Shown here: in pieces, positions 33,460-42,351 of the stretch
Layout: each line of letters begins with the position of its first letter
How positions within the stretch are numbered: the first letter of the stretch is position 1
From: CAMCHP01 sp036835325
GTDB taxonomy: Bacteria > Bacteroidota > Bacteroidia > Flavobacteriales_D > Sanyastnellaceae
Length of the DNA: 64,000 nucleotides
Direction of reading: 5' to 3'
NCBI GenBank assembly: GCA_036835325.1
Contig: DAITMF010000014.1
Coordinates: 1-64,000, forward strand
Notes under the pieces: generated by a model
Told to the model about the DNA's origin: nothing
The model's input: only the letters and a program-made list of their open reading frames with translations
The model's database searches: none
Program-made: the position numbers and the translations under genes

Positions 33460-35997
33460 TTATATCGACGGCGATCCGGGGGCTTTGCACAGGTACGCGC
33501 TCAGGGTGCTTCGCAGCTCTGAAAAGTTTAAAGGCTTACTGAGGTAGTCGTCCATCCCTGAAGCAATGCACCGCTCACGCTCACCTTTGACGGCACCCGC
33601 CGTTAAGGCAATGATGGGCACATGTACAAACTTGGCGTGCTGGCGCAACACTCCCGTTGTTTCGTAGCCACTCAACTCGGGCATTTGGACGTCCATCAGA
33701 ATCAAATCAGGAGCCACATCAGGGAGCTGCTCTATGTAGTGTTTGCCGCTGTTAATCAGCACGATGTGCGCGTTGGGTAAAATGCTTTCAAGCACATTTC
33801 GGGCAAGCATGAGGTTCATGGGGCCGTCGTCAATCACGGCGATGGTATGCCTTTCGATCGATAAGGGGGCAATGGCTTCGGAGGCGTTTTCTGCGCTGGT
33901 TTTTGCTTTGTCAGCGGCCGGCTTAACACGTTTCAGGTCAAGGGTGAAGCTAAAGCAACTGCCTTTGCCCGGTTCGCTGTTCAGGTTCAAGGTGCCGCCC
34001 ATCATTTCAAGCAAACCGGAGGTAATGGCCAGTCCTAAGCCTGTACCGCCGAATTTGCGCGTAATCGACAGGTCTTCCTGCGTAAAGGCATCCAAGATGC
34101 TCTTTTGTTTTTCGGGATGGATGCCAATGCCCGTGTCTTCGACCTTGAACTCGAGCGTTTGCTTTTTGGTGCTTGTTGTGGCTGGATGGATGCTAAGCTG
34201 CACACTGCCCGCTTCGGTGAACTTTACGGCGTTACCGATGAGGTTTACCAAGACTTGGCGTATCCTGATGAAGTCACCCTCCAGAACGCTGCACACCTCA
34301 TCATGGAGGTCAATTGAAAATTGAATGCCTTTTTCATGCGCGGTTCGCGAGAACACAGCGTCGAGTCCTGAGCGAAGGTCATCCATCCGAAAAGGAGCCA
34401 AATCCAACTCAATCTTACCGGCTTCAATCTTTGATATGTCAAGAATGTCGTTGATGGTATCGCGAAGCACGACGCCACTTTGGGTGATGGCACTGACAAA
34501 GCCCGTTTGCCGTTCGTTGAGTTCACTGGCACTGAGTAGCTCAGAGAAACCGATAATGCTGTTCAGCGGTGTACGAATCTCATGGCTCATGTTGGCAAGA
34601 AACAACGACTTGGCTTCGCTGGCTTTTTCGGCTTCTTCTTTTGATAAACGAAGCGATTCAGCATTGATTTTGCGCGCAAATGCACTACCAACGCTCGAGG
34701 CAAAACTCTGCAGCAGCGAAAGCTCAGCGTTGGTCCAAACGCGCTCACGCGTGCAATCGTCGAAGCCTACAAAGCCCATGAAGTTGCCGTCAGACATGAC
34801 CGGCAATAGCATGATTGACTGTATGCCTTGAGACGCCAACAGCTCTTGAAGCTCGGGCATGTCGTTCAGTTCACGAATGATGCGGTTGAAGGGCCGCTCT
34901 TGAAAGAAGGGGTCTTCGAAGTCAAGAAATGAAGGACAGTCTTTGAGTTCAGGATTGTCAATCTCAGGGTGCACCCCCGGCGCGCACCATTCGAGTTCTT
35001 GCGACACACGCAGTTCGCCGTCGCGCCGAAACGACTGAAAAAAGTAAGTGCGGTCAACCTCGGCGGCCTCACCTAACCAACGCAGCGATTTGTTTACTGC
35101 GTCATACACGTTCTCGTGTGAAAGCAAGGCGTTGGTTGACTTCGCAACGGCCATGAGCATGCGCTCTTTGCGCTCCAACTCAAATTCGCTCATCTTGCGA
35201 CCGGTAATGTCGCGGATGATGAACAGGGCCTCTTCACGATTTACACCCACCACGCGCGCCTCGAACCACCTGCTTTGATTCACCAACGGTAATTCGTACT
35301 CGATGAGGTCGGTTTCACCCGGGCGTGCAAGTACGCGATTGAGACTTGCGCGAATGCGGTCAGCCAAATGGTTGGGTAAAAGTTCGTAGGCACTCTTCCC
35401 AATGAATGCGCTTGCCGGAGCAAGCAAATCTTCAGGGTGATTGGTGTGGCAATACGTAAACACCAACTCGGTGTTCAGCCGCAAAATCAAGTCGGGGAGG
35501 GCGTTAATGACCGAACTCAATGTTTCGGTAACCAGGCGCAGTTGGTTTTCGCTTTCTTGGCGTTTTAGAATCTCATCAGCAAGAAGGAGGGCCTTGCCTA
35601 AGTGGGTAATGACAACCTTCAATTCGTTTTCAAGAAAACGCGAGAAAGCACTGCTTCGGCCCAAAATTAACCACCCATAGCCTTGCATGGGGTAGGCATA
35701 CATGTGCAGGCCGTCAATTACCGAGGTAAACAATCTGGGCCCTTCATGCCTTAGTTCGCACAGGTTTCGCAGGAGGTTTTCCCAGCGTTCATCGCTTTGG
35801 AACGCCTTGGGTAGCACTTCGCTCACCTTGCAGCCTTCTTGAGCGATGCGTACTGCCCCTGCAACGGTGCAGTTCAAGCGCCGCAAATAAATCGGCAAGG
35901 TGCGCGCAAGAATGTCGTGTTCACGTGTCTCACCCGTTACCGCGAAGGTCAACTCCAAAAAAAGCTGCTCAAAGGGTATTTGACTGTCGTGGTTCAT
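33460..35997 (-). CDS. Hybrid sensor histidine kinase (PAS-GAF-HisKA-HATPase-REC)
   Basis: The start is ATG 35997 (MNHDSQIPFEQL), 4 bases into the upstream FIST gene's stop codon. The 845-residue protein carries an N-terminal unassigned sensor region, a PAS domain near residues 165-280 (ending FIIRDITGRKMSE), a GAF domain (about 295-450), HisKA with the phosphorylated His at 472 in MSHEIRTPLNS, a HATPase (NLIGNAVKF, DTGIGI, GGTGLGLAI) and a C-terminal receiver with Asp 769 in LILMDVQMPE. No membrane segment is seen, so it is cytoplasmic. It forms an operon with the FIST protein and probably reads that sensor. Two GGATGGATG sites fall in it (SIHPATTST and GIHPEKQKS). Confidence 0.92.
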   Translation of the reverse strand: MNHDSQIPFEQLFLELTFAVTGETREHDILARTLPIYLRRLNCTVAGAVRIAQEGCKVSEVLPKAFQSDERWENLLRNLCELRHEGPRLFTSVIDGLHMYAYPMQGYGWLILGRSSAFSRFLENELKVVITHLGKALLLADEILKRQESENQLRLVTETLSSVINALPDLILRLNTELVFTYCHTNHPEDLLAPASAFIGKSAYELLPNHLADRIRASLNRVLARPGETDLIEYELPLVNQSRWFEARVVGVNREEALFIIRDITGRKMSEFELERKERMLMAVAKSTNALLSHENVYDAVNKSLRWLGEAAEVDRTYFFQSFRRDGELRVSQELEWCAPGVHPEIDNPELKDCPSFLDFEDPFFQERPFNRIIRELNDMPELQELLASQGIQSIMLLPVMSDGNFMGFVGFDDCTRERVWTNAELSLLQSFASSVGSAFARKINAESLRLSKEEAEKASEAKSLFLANMSHEIRTPLNSIIGFSELLSASELNERQTGFVSAITQSGVVLRDTINDILDISKIEAGKIELDLAPFRMDDLRSGLDAVFSRTAHEKGIQFSIDLHDEVCSVLEGDFIRIRQVLVNLIGNAVKFTEAGSVQLSIHPATTSTKKQTLEFKVEDTGIGIHPEKQKSILDAFTQEDLSITRKFGGTGLGLAITSGLLEMMGGTLNLNSEPGKGSCFSFTLDLKRVKPAADKAKTSAENASEAIAPLSIERHTIAVIDDGPMNLMLARNVLESILPNAHIVLINSGKHYIEQLPDVAPDLILMDVQMPELSGYETTGVLRQHAKFVHVPIIALTAGAVKGERERCIASGMDDYLSKPLNFSELRSTLSAYLCKAPGSPSI
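34103..34123 (+). repeat. T-run/GGATGGATG motif site inside the kinase gene
   Basis: TTTTGTTTTTC then GGGATGGATG; on the coding strand it encodes GIHPE in the HATPase N-box region. Confidence 0.55.
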
Positions 35998-37085
35998 AAG
36001 CGGGCTACACAAATCGTTTTATTGTAGAGCTCAAGGTAGCTGTTGCCCTTGTTGGCCAACTCGCCAATGGTCAAGGCTCCTACAGCATTGTTCTCAGGCG
36101 ATACGGTGGCCAGCTCTTCGTAGAAGTCATCGCCCATGAACAACCTTCGCGATATGCAGTCGATGCAAAAGGTAGCACTCTCGCCGCCACTTTCGCCATC
36201 CCGCGCAATGTCGGCTGCTTTGCGGGCGCCGGCCAGTAAACTTTCTTTTTCACCGTGCATGATGTACACAAACTCACCTGTTTCAATGGCGTCAACCAAG
36301 AAAATGGAGGTGTTGTCGGTTCCAAACGGGTCGCGCACTACATACTCTGCCTGCACCAACGGCTTGCCAAACGGATACGACTTCGCCAATTCGAAAAAGT
36401 CAGTTTCATGGAACGACTTTCCGGAGTGCTTTTCCACCACCTTTTTATACACCTTGAACGCGGGCTCCCAATTGATCGATATCAATTCGCGGCCTTTGCT
36501 CTCAGTCACTTTCATGATTTCAGAAATGGGCTGCCACCCGTGGGCAACGCCCAAACTTACCGGAGCATGGGTCAATCCCATCACAAAGGCGTCGCTCCGT
36601 AAGCCTCGATTGCTCAATACACACGGGGTTGAGGTAAACGACAGTGATCCGGCGCCTCCACCAATGTACTTCAGCTTCGTGCCGTATTCGTTGTACAAGG
36701 CGTCGATCAATCTCCCTTTGTTTTCAGCCAAACTGTCAACAAACAAAAAGGCAGACAACGCGTTGCCTTCGACGCTTTGCAACTCGGGCAGTGCAGGCAG
36801 GTCTGAAGCCAACTCGCCATCAATGAATGAAACCTCAAAGGGAAGGTCAATCAACACCATTCCGGCTTCATACACCTTGTTTTCGCACACCACGCCGGGA
36901 AACACGCCGCCAAAAACAGCTATGGGTGCAGCCCGCAACACGGCATTCATCGCGTCGATGTCAATGGGCTGGTCGGCGATCAAAACCATCACAGTTTGGG
37001 TGGTGGGGTCGTTCGCACACGCGTTCAAATGCTGCTGCAATGCAGAAAAATCAAGCGCAGAAGAGTAAGTGCTTCGAATGGCCAT
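35994..37085 (-). CDS. FIST-domain sensory protein
   Basis: A 363-residue cytoplasmic protein with FIST N-terminal (VFGGVFPGVVCENKVYEAG, then IGGGAGSLSF) and FIST C-terminal (SYPFGKPL, VRDPFGTDN, SATFCIDCISRRLF) domains. FIST proteins are proposed to bind small ligands such as amino acids and to feed signalling proteins. The stop codon overlaps the histidine-kinase start by 4 bases (ATGA), so the two are translationally coupled. The stand-alone FIST protein is most likely a soluble sensor partner of the kinase. Confidence 0.88.
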   Translation of the reverse strand: MAIRSTYSSALDFSALQQHLNACANDPTTQTVMVLIADQPIDIDAMNAVLRAAPIAVFGGVFPGVVCENKVYEAGMVLIDLPFEVSFIDGELASDLPALPELQSVEGNALSAFLFVDSLAENKGRLIDALYNEYGTKLKYIGGGAGSLSFTSTPCVLSNRGLRSDAFVMGLTHAPVSLGVAHGWQPISEIMKVTESKGRELISINWEPAFKVYKKVVEKHSGKSFHETDFFELAKSYPFGKPLVQAEYVVRDPFGTDNTSIFLVDAIETGEFVYIMHGEKESLLAGARKAADIARDGESGGESATFCIDCISRRLFMGDDFYEELATVSPENNAVGALTIGELANKGNSYLELYNKTICVARL

Positions 37086-37185
37086 ACAGTAAAATTGTAT
37101 GCAGAGGCCGTCGACAGCACAGTACCACAGAGTTGGCGCAAGTTACAACGATTTCGTCGCAGTTTCGGCGCGGTCGGTCGAATCT

Positions 37186-38001
37186 TTAAACTGCTACTTG
37201 GTGGGTGCGCAATGCGTCGTTCAACGAGGTCTTCAAATCGGTGCTGGCTTTGCGCTGCCCAATGATGAGTGCACAAGGCACTTGGTAGTCGCCTGCCGGA
37301 AACGCCTTGGTGTAACTCCCGGGTATCACAACAGAGCGCTCAGGCACTTCGCCGGTATACACTACAGGCTCTTCGCCCGTTACGTCGATGATGCGTGTGC
37401 TCTTGGTCAGTACCACATTGGCACCAAGCACGGCCTCTTTTCGCACGCGAACACCTTCAACAACGATGCACCGCGAACCGATGAAGCATCCGTCTTCAAC
37501 AATCACCGGTGCGGCTTGGAGCGGCTCGAGAACGCCGCCAATGCCAACACCGCCGCTGAGGTGGACGTTCTTTCCAATTTGCGCGCATGACCCAACCGTT
37601 GCCCAAGTGTCAACCATCGTGCCTTCATCTACATACGCGCCAATGTTCACGTACGACGGCATCAGAATGGTTCCCGGTGCGATAAAGGCTCCATAGCGTG
37701 CAATGGCATGCGGTACAACGCGCACCCCAAGTTGAGCATAGCCGGTTTTGAGTGCCATCTTGTCGTGAAACTCAAACGGTCCGACTTCGATCACTTCCAT
37801 TTTTCGAATCGGGAAGTACATCACAACTGCTTTCTTGACCCATTCGTTGACCTGCCAACGATCGCCCTGCGGCTCTGCAACGCGCAACTGCCCTTTGTCA
37901 ATGGCTTCAATAACTCCGTCAATGGCCTTCCGTGTGCCGTCGTCGTTGAGTAAGTCACGGTTTTCCCATGCCTGTTCTATGCGTTCTCGCCATTCGTTCA
38001 T
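37186..38001 (-). CDS. dapD: 2,3,4,5-tetrahydropyridine-2,6-dicarboxylate N-succinyltransferase
   Basis: This 271-residue enzyme of lysine and diaminopimelate synthesis has the family's length and left-handed beta-helix hexapeptides (NIGAYVDEGTMVDTWATVGS, GVGIGGVLEPLQAAPVIVED, GSRCIVVEGVRVRKEAVLGA). The start is ATG 38001 (MNEWRERIEQAWENRD). A longer frame to 38058 would add nineteen residues encoded by the GGATGGATG motif (THPSI) and is rejected. It uses succinyl-CoA in the cytoplasm. The upstream gene ends 58 bases away. Confidence 0.96.
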   Translation of the reverse strand: MNEWRERIEQAWENRDLLNDDGTRKAIDGVIEAIDKGQLRVAEPQGDRWQVNEWVKKAVVMYFPIRKMEVIEVGPFEFHDKMALKTGYAQLGVRVVPHAIARYGAFIAPGTILMPSYVNIGAYVDEGTMVDTWATVGSCAQIGKNVHLSGGVGIGGVLEPLQAAPVIVEDGCFIGSRCIVVEGVRVRKEAVLGANVVLTKSTRIIDVTGEEPVVYTGEVPERSVVIPGSYTKAFPAGDYQVPCALIIGQRKASTDLKTSLNDALRTHQVAV

Positions 38002-38015
38002 GCTCTTTGGGCTTA

Positions 38016-38040
38016 TTTTTTTTTCTTGGATGGATGGATG
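38016..38040 (+). repeat. T-run/GGATGGATG motif site
   Basis: T9, CT, then GGATGGATGGATG, in the intergenic space between dapD and the E1 gene, opposite in orientation to both. Confidence 0.7.
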
Positions 38041-38058
38041 AGTATGCTCCGTCACCAA

Positions 38059-40140
38059 TCAATAACGGAGTACTTCGTCGATTTTTGTCGCGAGCTTTTC
38101 TGCGCTTGGAAGCATGGCAGCCTCCAATGTGCTGTTCAGCGGAATGGCCGGCGTTTCAATGGCTCCCAAAGTCATTACGGGTGCGTCGAGATGCGCAAAG
38201 CACAGTTCTCCGATGCGACCGGCCAAAGCCTGCGCAAAGCCATTGTTCACAGGCTCTTCGGTAACTACCAAACAGCGGCTACACTTCTTAACGGCCGCGA
38301 TAACGCTCTCTTCATCAAGCGGCACCAAGGTGCGGAGGTCAATGATTTCTACGCGGCCGGGAAACTGCTTGGCAGCGGTTTTCGCCCAGTAAACACCCAT
38401 GCCGTATGTGATAATTGCCACGCAGGATTCGTCAGATGCGGTGGCCGAAAGCACGGTGCGTGCTTTGCCCAACGGTAAAATGTAGTCGCGCGAGGGTTCA
38501 ATGCTGCGGGCATCTTCGGTGCCTGCAATTTTTGACCAATACAGTCCTTTGTGCTCGAGCATGACCACGGGATTCGGGTCGAGGAAGGCGGCTTTCATCA
38601 GTCCTTTCAAATCGGCTCCGGTGCTGGGGTAGCACACTTTAATACCGCGAATATTCGCCAAAACCGATTCTACACTTGAGCTATGGTACGGCCCGCCGCT
38701 GCCGTAGGCGCCAATGGGCACGCGAATGACCGAATGCACCGGCCATTGTCCGTTCGACAGGTAATAACTGCGGCTGGCTTCGGTGAACAATTGGTTCAAA
38801 CCGGGCCAGATGTAGTCGGCAAACTGCACCTCAACAATGGGCTTGCAGCCTGCGGCGCTCATGCCCACTGTGCTGCCAATGATGAAGGCCTCTTGAATAG
38901 GGGTGTTGAACACGCGGTCGTCGCCAAATTTCTGGGCCAAGGTGGCCGCTTCGCGGAACACGCCGCCAAGCCGTCCGCCGACGTCTTGGCCGTACAACAA
39001 ACTCTCCGGATGCTCTTCCATGATTTCCTGCACAGCAAACAATGCGCAGTCGACCATGAGGGTGGGCGATTTGTCAGCAGGTGCGCGTTCTCCGCGTTCT
39101 TCGGTAACAGGGGTGGGAGCCCAAAGGTGATTGAACAGGTCTTCAGGCCGTGGATCTTCAGCGGCCTTTGCACGCTCGAAGTCGGCCTCAACCGTGGCGC
39201 GTGCTTCGCTGACGAGTTTGTCGAGCTCAGCTGCTTCAAACCCTAGGTCAATCAATTGCTTTCTGAACCTCGGAAAAGGATCGCGCTGCTGGTGCTCTTC
39301 AAGGTCGTCGCGGTACCATTCACGGCGCACGCCACTGGTGTGGTGACCAAGCAGAGGGACTTTCGCATGCACCATGAACGGACGTCGTTCGGCGCGTGCA
39401 AGGCTCACCACTTCGTTCAAGGTGGCGTAAGAAGTCAGAAAATCAGCGCCATCAATGCTGCGCACCTCGATGCCCGGAAAGGCTTTGGCAAAGGTGGTGG
39501 CGTCGCCAAAGTGAATTTCTTCGGCGTTCGCGCTAATGTCCCACTCATTGTCTTGTACAACATACACAATTGGAAACTGCTTCAACGTGGCCATGTGAAA
39601 GGCCTCGGCCACTTCGCCTTCGGTCATGGCGGCATCGCCAATGCTGCACACCACAACAGGTGGCAAACCGTTTTCATCGTTCAGCTTCTGTTTTTCGCGG
39701 TACTGAATGCCCATTGCAACCCCCGTTGCCGGAATAACCTGCATGCCGGTCGCCGATGATTGGTGCGGAATCTTGGGAAAACCCGGCCGGTTCAAGCTCG
39801 GATGGCTGTAGTAGGTACGCCCGCCCGAAAACGGGTCATCGCGTTTGGCCATCAACTGAAGCATAAGCTCGTATGGCGTTATGCCAACGGCCAGTAGAAT
39901 CGAATCATCGCGGTAGTAGGCGCTCAAGAAATCATGCTCGGTGAGTTGCAAGCCCGTCGCCAACTGTATGGCTTCGTGTCCGCGTGACGTGGCATGCACA
40001 TACTTTGCGGTCAGCTTGGCGTTTTCTTCGTACAAATCAGACATTGCTCTGGCGGTCGCCATCAGGCGAAAGGCCTTTAAAAGCTGGTCTGACGAAGGGT
40101 TGTAATGTGCTTTCGTTTCCACGGCGGCGGTGCTTTCCAT
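38059..40140 (-). CDS. Fused alpha/beta 2-oxo acid dehydrogenase E1 (branched-chain type)
   Basis: The 693 residues join an E1 alpha half (about 1-340: SRGHEAIQLATGL, then the thiamine diphosphate motif GDAAMTEGEVAEAFHMA...DNEWDIS, i.e. GDA-n-N) and an E1 beta half (about 365-693: YGQDVGGRLGGVFREA, PIVEVQFADYIWPGLNQL, LRTLVPLD, VTEEPV). The fused arrangement is typical of Bacteroidota 2-oxoisovalerate/branched-chain dehydrogenase E1. It decarboxylates branched-chain 2-oxo acids using thiamine diphosphate and passes the acyl group to lipoyl-E2. E2 and E3 genes are not in the window. Confidence 0.94.
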   Translation of the reverse strand: MESTAAVETKAHYNPSSDQLLKAFRLMATARAMSDLYEENAKLTAKYVHATSRGHEAIQLATGLQLTEHDFLSAYYRDDSILLAVGITPYELMLQLMAKRDDPFSGGRTYYSHPSLNRPGFPKIPHQSSATGMQVIPATGVAMGIQYREKQKLNDENGLPPVVVCSIGDAAMTEGEVAEAFHMATLKQFPIVYVVQDNEWDISANAEEIHFGDATTFAKAFPGIEVRSIDGADFLTSYATLNEVVSLARAERRPFMVHAKVPLLGHHTSGVRREWYRDDLEEHQQRDPFPRFRKQLIDLGFEAAELDKLVSEARATVEADFERAKAAEDPRPEDLFNHLWAPTPVTEERGERAPADKSPTLMVDCALFAVQEIMEEHPESLLYGQDVGGRLGGVFREAATLAQKFGDDRVFNTPIQEAFIIGSTVGMSAAGCKPIVEVQFADYIWPGLNQLFTEASRSYYLSNGQWPVHSVIRVPIGAYGSGGPYHSSSVESVLANIRGIKVCYPSTGADLKGLMKAAFLDPNPVVMLEHKGLYWSKIAGTEDARSIEPSRDYILPLGKARTVLSATASDESCVAIITYGMGVYWAKTAAKQFPGRVEIIDLRTLVPLDEESVIAAVKKCSRCLVVTEEPVNNGFAQALAGRIGELCFAHLDAPVMTLGAIETPAIPLNSTLEAAMLPSAEKLATKIDEVLRY

Positions 40141-40223
40141 TGCGTCCTCAATTGGGGCTGCAAGATAGCGAATTCACACGGGGCAGCCGAACCACAACCG
40201 CGATGTGAAACGTCGAAATTTTG

Positions 40224-40231
40224 TATATTTG
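40224..40231 (+). promoter_or_regulatory. -7 element in front of a 23-codon ORF
   Basis: TATATTTG ends 4 bases before an ATG at 40236, the same spacing seen at four other genes in this window. Confidence 0.45.
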
Positions 40232-40235
40232 GAGT

Positions 40236-40307
40236 ATGTATTTCATCCGCGTCTCCTTTAAAAAGCCGGTGGCGCTGCGCGGTTTGCAGCCCATCTTCAA
40301 CTGTTGA
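40236..40307 (+). CDS. Candidate leaderless small ORF (23 residues)
   Basis: ATG, 22 further codons and TGA directly follow a -7 word. The peptide is basic and mildly hydrophobic (MYFIRVSFKKPVALRGLQPI...C). It resembles nothing I know. It lies in an otherwise gene-free stretch (40141-40486) between divergent genes. The evidence is only the promoter spacing; it may instead be a leader or a decayed gene start. Confidence 0.3.
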   Translation: MYFIRVSFKKPVALRGLQPIFNC

Positions 40308-40369
40308 GTCGCAGCATGAGCGAAGCATCGCTCTGCAGACGGGTTTTCGTGCAGTCACTGCGCATATCC

Positions 40370-40388
40370 CATCCATCCCCCCAAAAAA
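40370..40388 (-). repeat. T-run/GGATGGATG motif site
   Basis: On the minus strand TGTTTTTT then GGGGGGATGGATGG. It lies in the gene-free stretch between the divergent E1 and T9SS cargo genes. Confidence 0.7.
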
Positions 40389-40486
40389 CAATCAAATTCC
40401 TGTTTGCAATTCACTGAATGGCCAAAAGTCAAGGCGCATTCGCATGTTTTACCTTTTTTCTCCAAAAACCACCTAATCGTGTACGT

Positions 40487-41389
40487 ATGAAAGCACTTTT
40501 TACCCTCGTTTTCGCAATGGTCGTTGCCGGTGCATCGGCCCAAATCGTATTTGAAGAATACTTTTCAAACGGCTTCCCTGAATCGGTGGCCTTGTACAAC
40601 CTCGATGAACTCACGCCTGATGATCCTGATTTGGCGACCATGGCTGACAGCGCATGGACGGCCCGCTTCATCTCCAGCCAAGGTTTTGGTGGCGGCGCAG
40701 GGTCGTTCGCTGCCTTCTCGGTATCATGGTACGTAGGCGACCAAGGTCCTTCTGACGACTGGATGGTGTTCCCGGGCATTCAGTTGGGCGCCGACCCCTA
40801 CCTCCAATGGTCGGGCATGGCCATCACTTCGTCGGGCGACTTCCGCGATCGCTACCAAGTGTTTGTGAGCACGGCAGGGCAAGAGATCGAGAATTTCTTT
40901 CTTGAGGCACCTGTGTTCGATACTGGCGAGCAAGGCGAACAAACCACCGAAACCTTCCGTTCACTGAACCTTTCGGCGTTTGCCAACCAAACGGTGTACA
41001 TCGCCTTCCGCAACTTTACACAACCCTACAACGCAGGGCAGCCAACCGGGCCCGGAAACGGCGGCAATGAACTGGCCATCGATAACATCATCGTCAGCGA
41101 AGGTCCTGTGTCGGTCGCTGAATTGAGCATCAATGCACTTGATTTCAAACTTTGGCCGCAACCGGCTGCTGAGGTGCTCAATTTCCGCTGCGAGGCAGCA
41201 TTGAACAATGTGGTTTGGACACTCACTGACCTCGCCGGCAAGGTGGTCGCTGCCGAAACCGCAGCCCAAAACTGGGCAGCACAGCAAAACATCTCCATTC
41301 CGGTGAGCCACCTGCCCGTTGGCCTCTACGTGTTGCAACTGCAAGCCGGAAATCATGTACTTTCGACCACCGTTAGTGTGGCTCGATGA
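40487..41389 (+). CDS. Secreted protein with choice-of-anchor-J-like domain and T9SS sorting domain
   Basis: The start is ATG 40487 (MKALFTLVFAMVVAGASA, signal peptide). The first 200 residues (EEYFSNGFPESVALYNLD, DDWMVFPGIQLGADPYLQW, YIAFRNFTQPYN...LAIDNIIV) are a jelly-roll-type 'choice-of-anchor J' carbohydrate-associated domain. The end (WPQPAAEVLNF...LYVLQLQAG) is a T9SS type A domain, so it is exported to the surface. Its stop overlaps the peptidase ATG by 4 bases. Confidence 0.82.
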   Translation: MKALFTLVFAMVVAGASAQIVFEEYFSNGFPESVALYNLDELTPDDPDLATMADSAWTARFISSQGFGGGAGSFAAFSVSWYVGDQGPSDDWMVFPGIQLGADPYLQWSGMAITSSGDFRDRYQVFVSTAGQEIENFFLEAPVFDTGEQGEQTTETFRSLNLSAFANQTVYIAFRNFTQPYNAGQPTGPGNGGNELAIDNIIVSEGPVSVAELSINALDFKLWPQPAAEVLNFRCEAALNNVVWTLTDLAGKVVAAETAAQNWAAQQNISIPVSHLPVGLYVLQLQAGNHVLSTTVSVAR

Positions 41390-42351
41390 ACGACAACAAT
41401 TTATACAGCATTGCCTTGCACGGAGGAGCGGGAACCCTCCTCCGTGCAGCAATGACTCCTGAAAAAGAAGCCGCCTACCGCGCGGCATTGAACGAGGCAC
41501 TGCTGGCCGGAATGGCAGTGCTCGAAACCGGTGGCAATGCCCTCGAGGCCGTTGTCGAAACCGTGGCTGCGCTCGAGTCATGCGAACTCTTCAACGCCGG
41601 AAAAGGCGCTGTGTTTACGCGCGATGGTGGTCACGAACTCGACGCAACCCTCATGGAGGGCAGCGAGCGTAGGGCAGGGGCGGTATGTGGCCTCCGCCGC
41701 ATCGAACACCCGATTCGCTTGTGCCGATTGATCATGGATTCGCCTTATGTAATGCTCAATGGCGATGGGGCAGAGGCCTTCGCTGCCGAACACGGCATTC
41801 CCAAGGTCGAAAACAGCTTTTTTTCTACCCCGTTTCGCTACCAGCAGCTCCAAGATGCGCGCGAAACAGGCGAAGTCACCCTCGACCACAACGAGAAAAC
41901 CAACAAGCACAAGTTTGGAACCGTTGGTGCCGTGGCCCGCGATCGTCATGGAAACCTCGCCGCTGCTACCTCTACCGGAGGCATGACCAACAAGCCTTAC
42001 CGCCGCATCGGCGATTCAGCACTGATTGGTGCAGGCACCTGGGCCGACAACGCCACCTGCGCCGTTAGCGCTACCGGCCATGGCGAGTTTTTTATTCGCA
42101 CTTCGGTGGCTTCGCGCATCGCTTCGCGGATGGAGTACGGAGGCGCTGACCTTAAAACAGCCGCCGAACACATGGTGCTTCACGAACTCAAAGCCATTGG
42201 CGGAGAAGGTGGCATCATTTCGGTTGACCGCGACGGAAACCTCTGCTTGCCCTTCAACTCTGAAGGCATGTACCGAGCATGGTCAGAGCACGAAGGCAAA
42301 GTGCACACCGCGATCTTTAGCGACGATGCGCGCGCGCACGGCGGTCACTGA
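41386..42351 (+). CDS. Isoaspartyl peptidase/L-asparaginase (Ntn hydrolase)
   Basis: This 321-residue Ntn hydrolase has the family order: IALHGGAGTLLR at the start, LFNAGKGAVFTRDG with DATLMEG, then the autocleavage site KFGT-VGAVA with nucleophile Thr179, and GDSALIGAGTWAD. Autocleavage before Thr179 makes the active alpha and beta chains. It removes isoaspartyl or asparagine groups in peptides. It is translationally coupled to a secreted T9SS protein gene by a 4-base overlap. Its last 35 bases overlap the convergent gene. Confidence 0.92.
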   Translation: MNDNNLYSIALHGGAGTLLRAAMTPEKEAAYRAALNEALLAGMAVLETGGNALEAVVETVAALESCELFNAGKGAVFTRDGGHELDATLMEGSERRAGAVCGLRRIEHPIRLCRLIMDSPYVMLNGDGAEAFAAEHGIPKVENSFFSTPFRYQQLQDARETGEVTLDHNEKTNKHKFGTVGAVARDRHGNLAAATSTGGMTNKPYRRIGDSALIGAGTWADNATCAVSATGHGEFFIRTSVASRIASRMEYGGADLKTAAEHMVLHELKAIGGEGGIISVDRDGNLCLPFNSEGMYRAWSEHEGKVHTAIFSDDARAHGGH

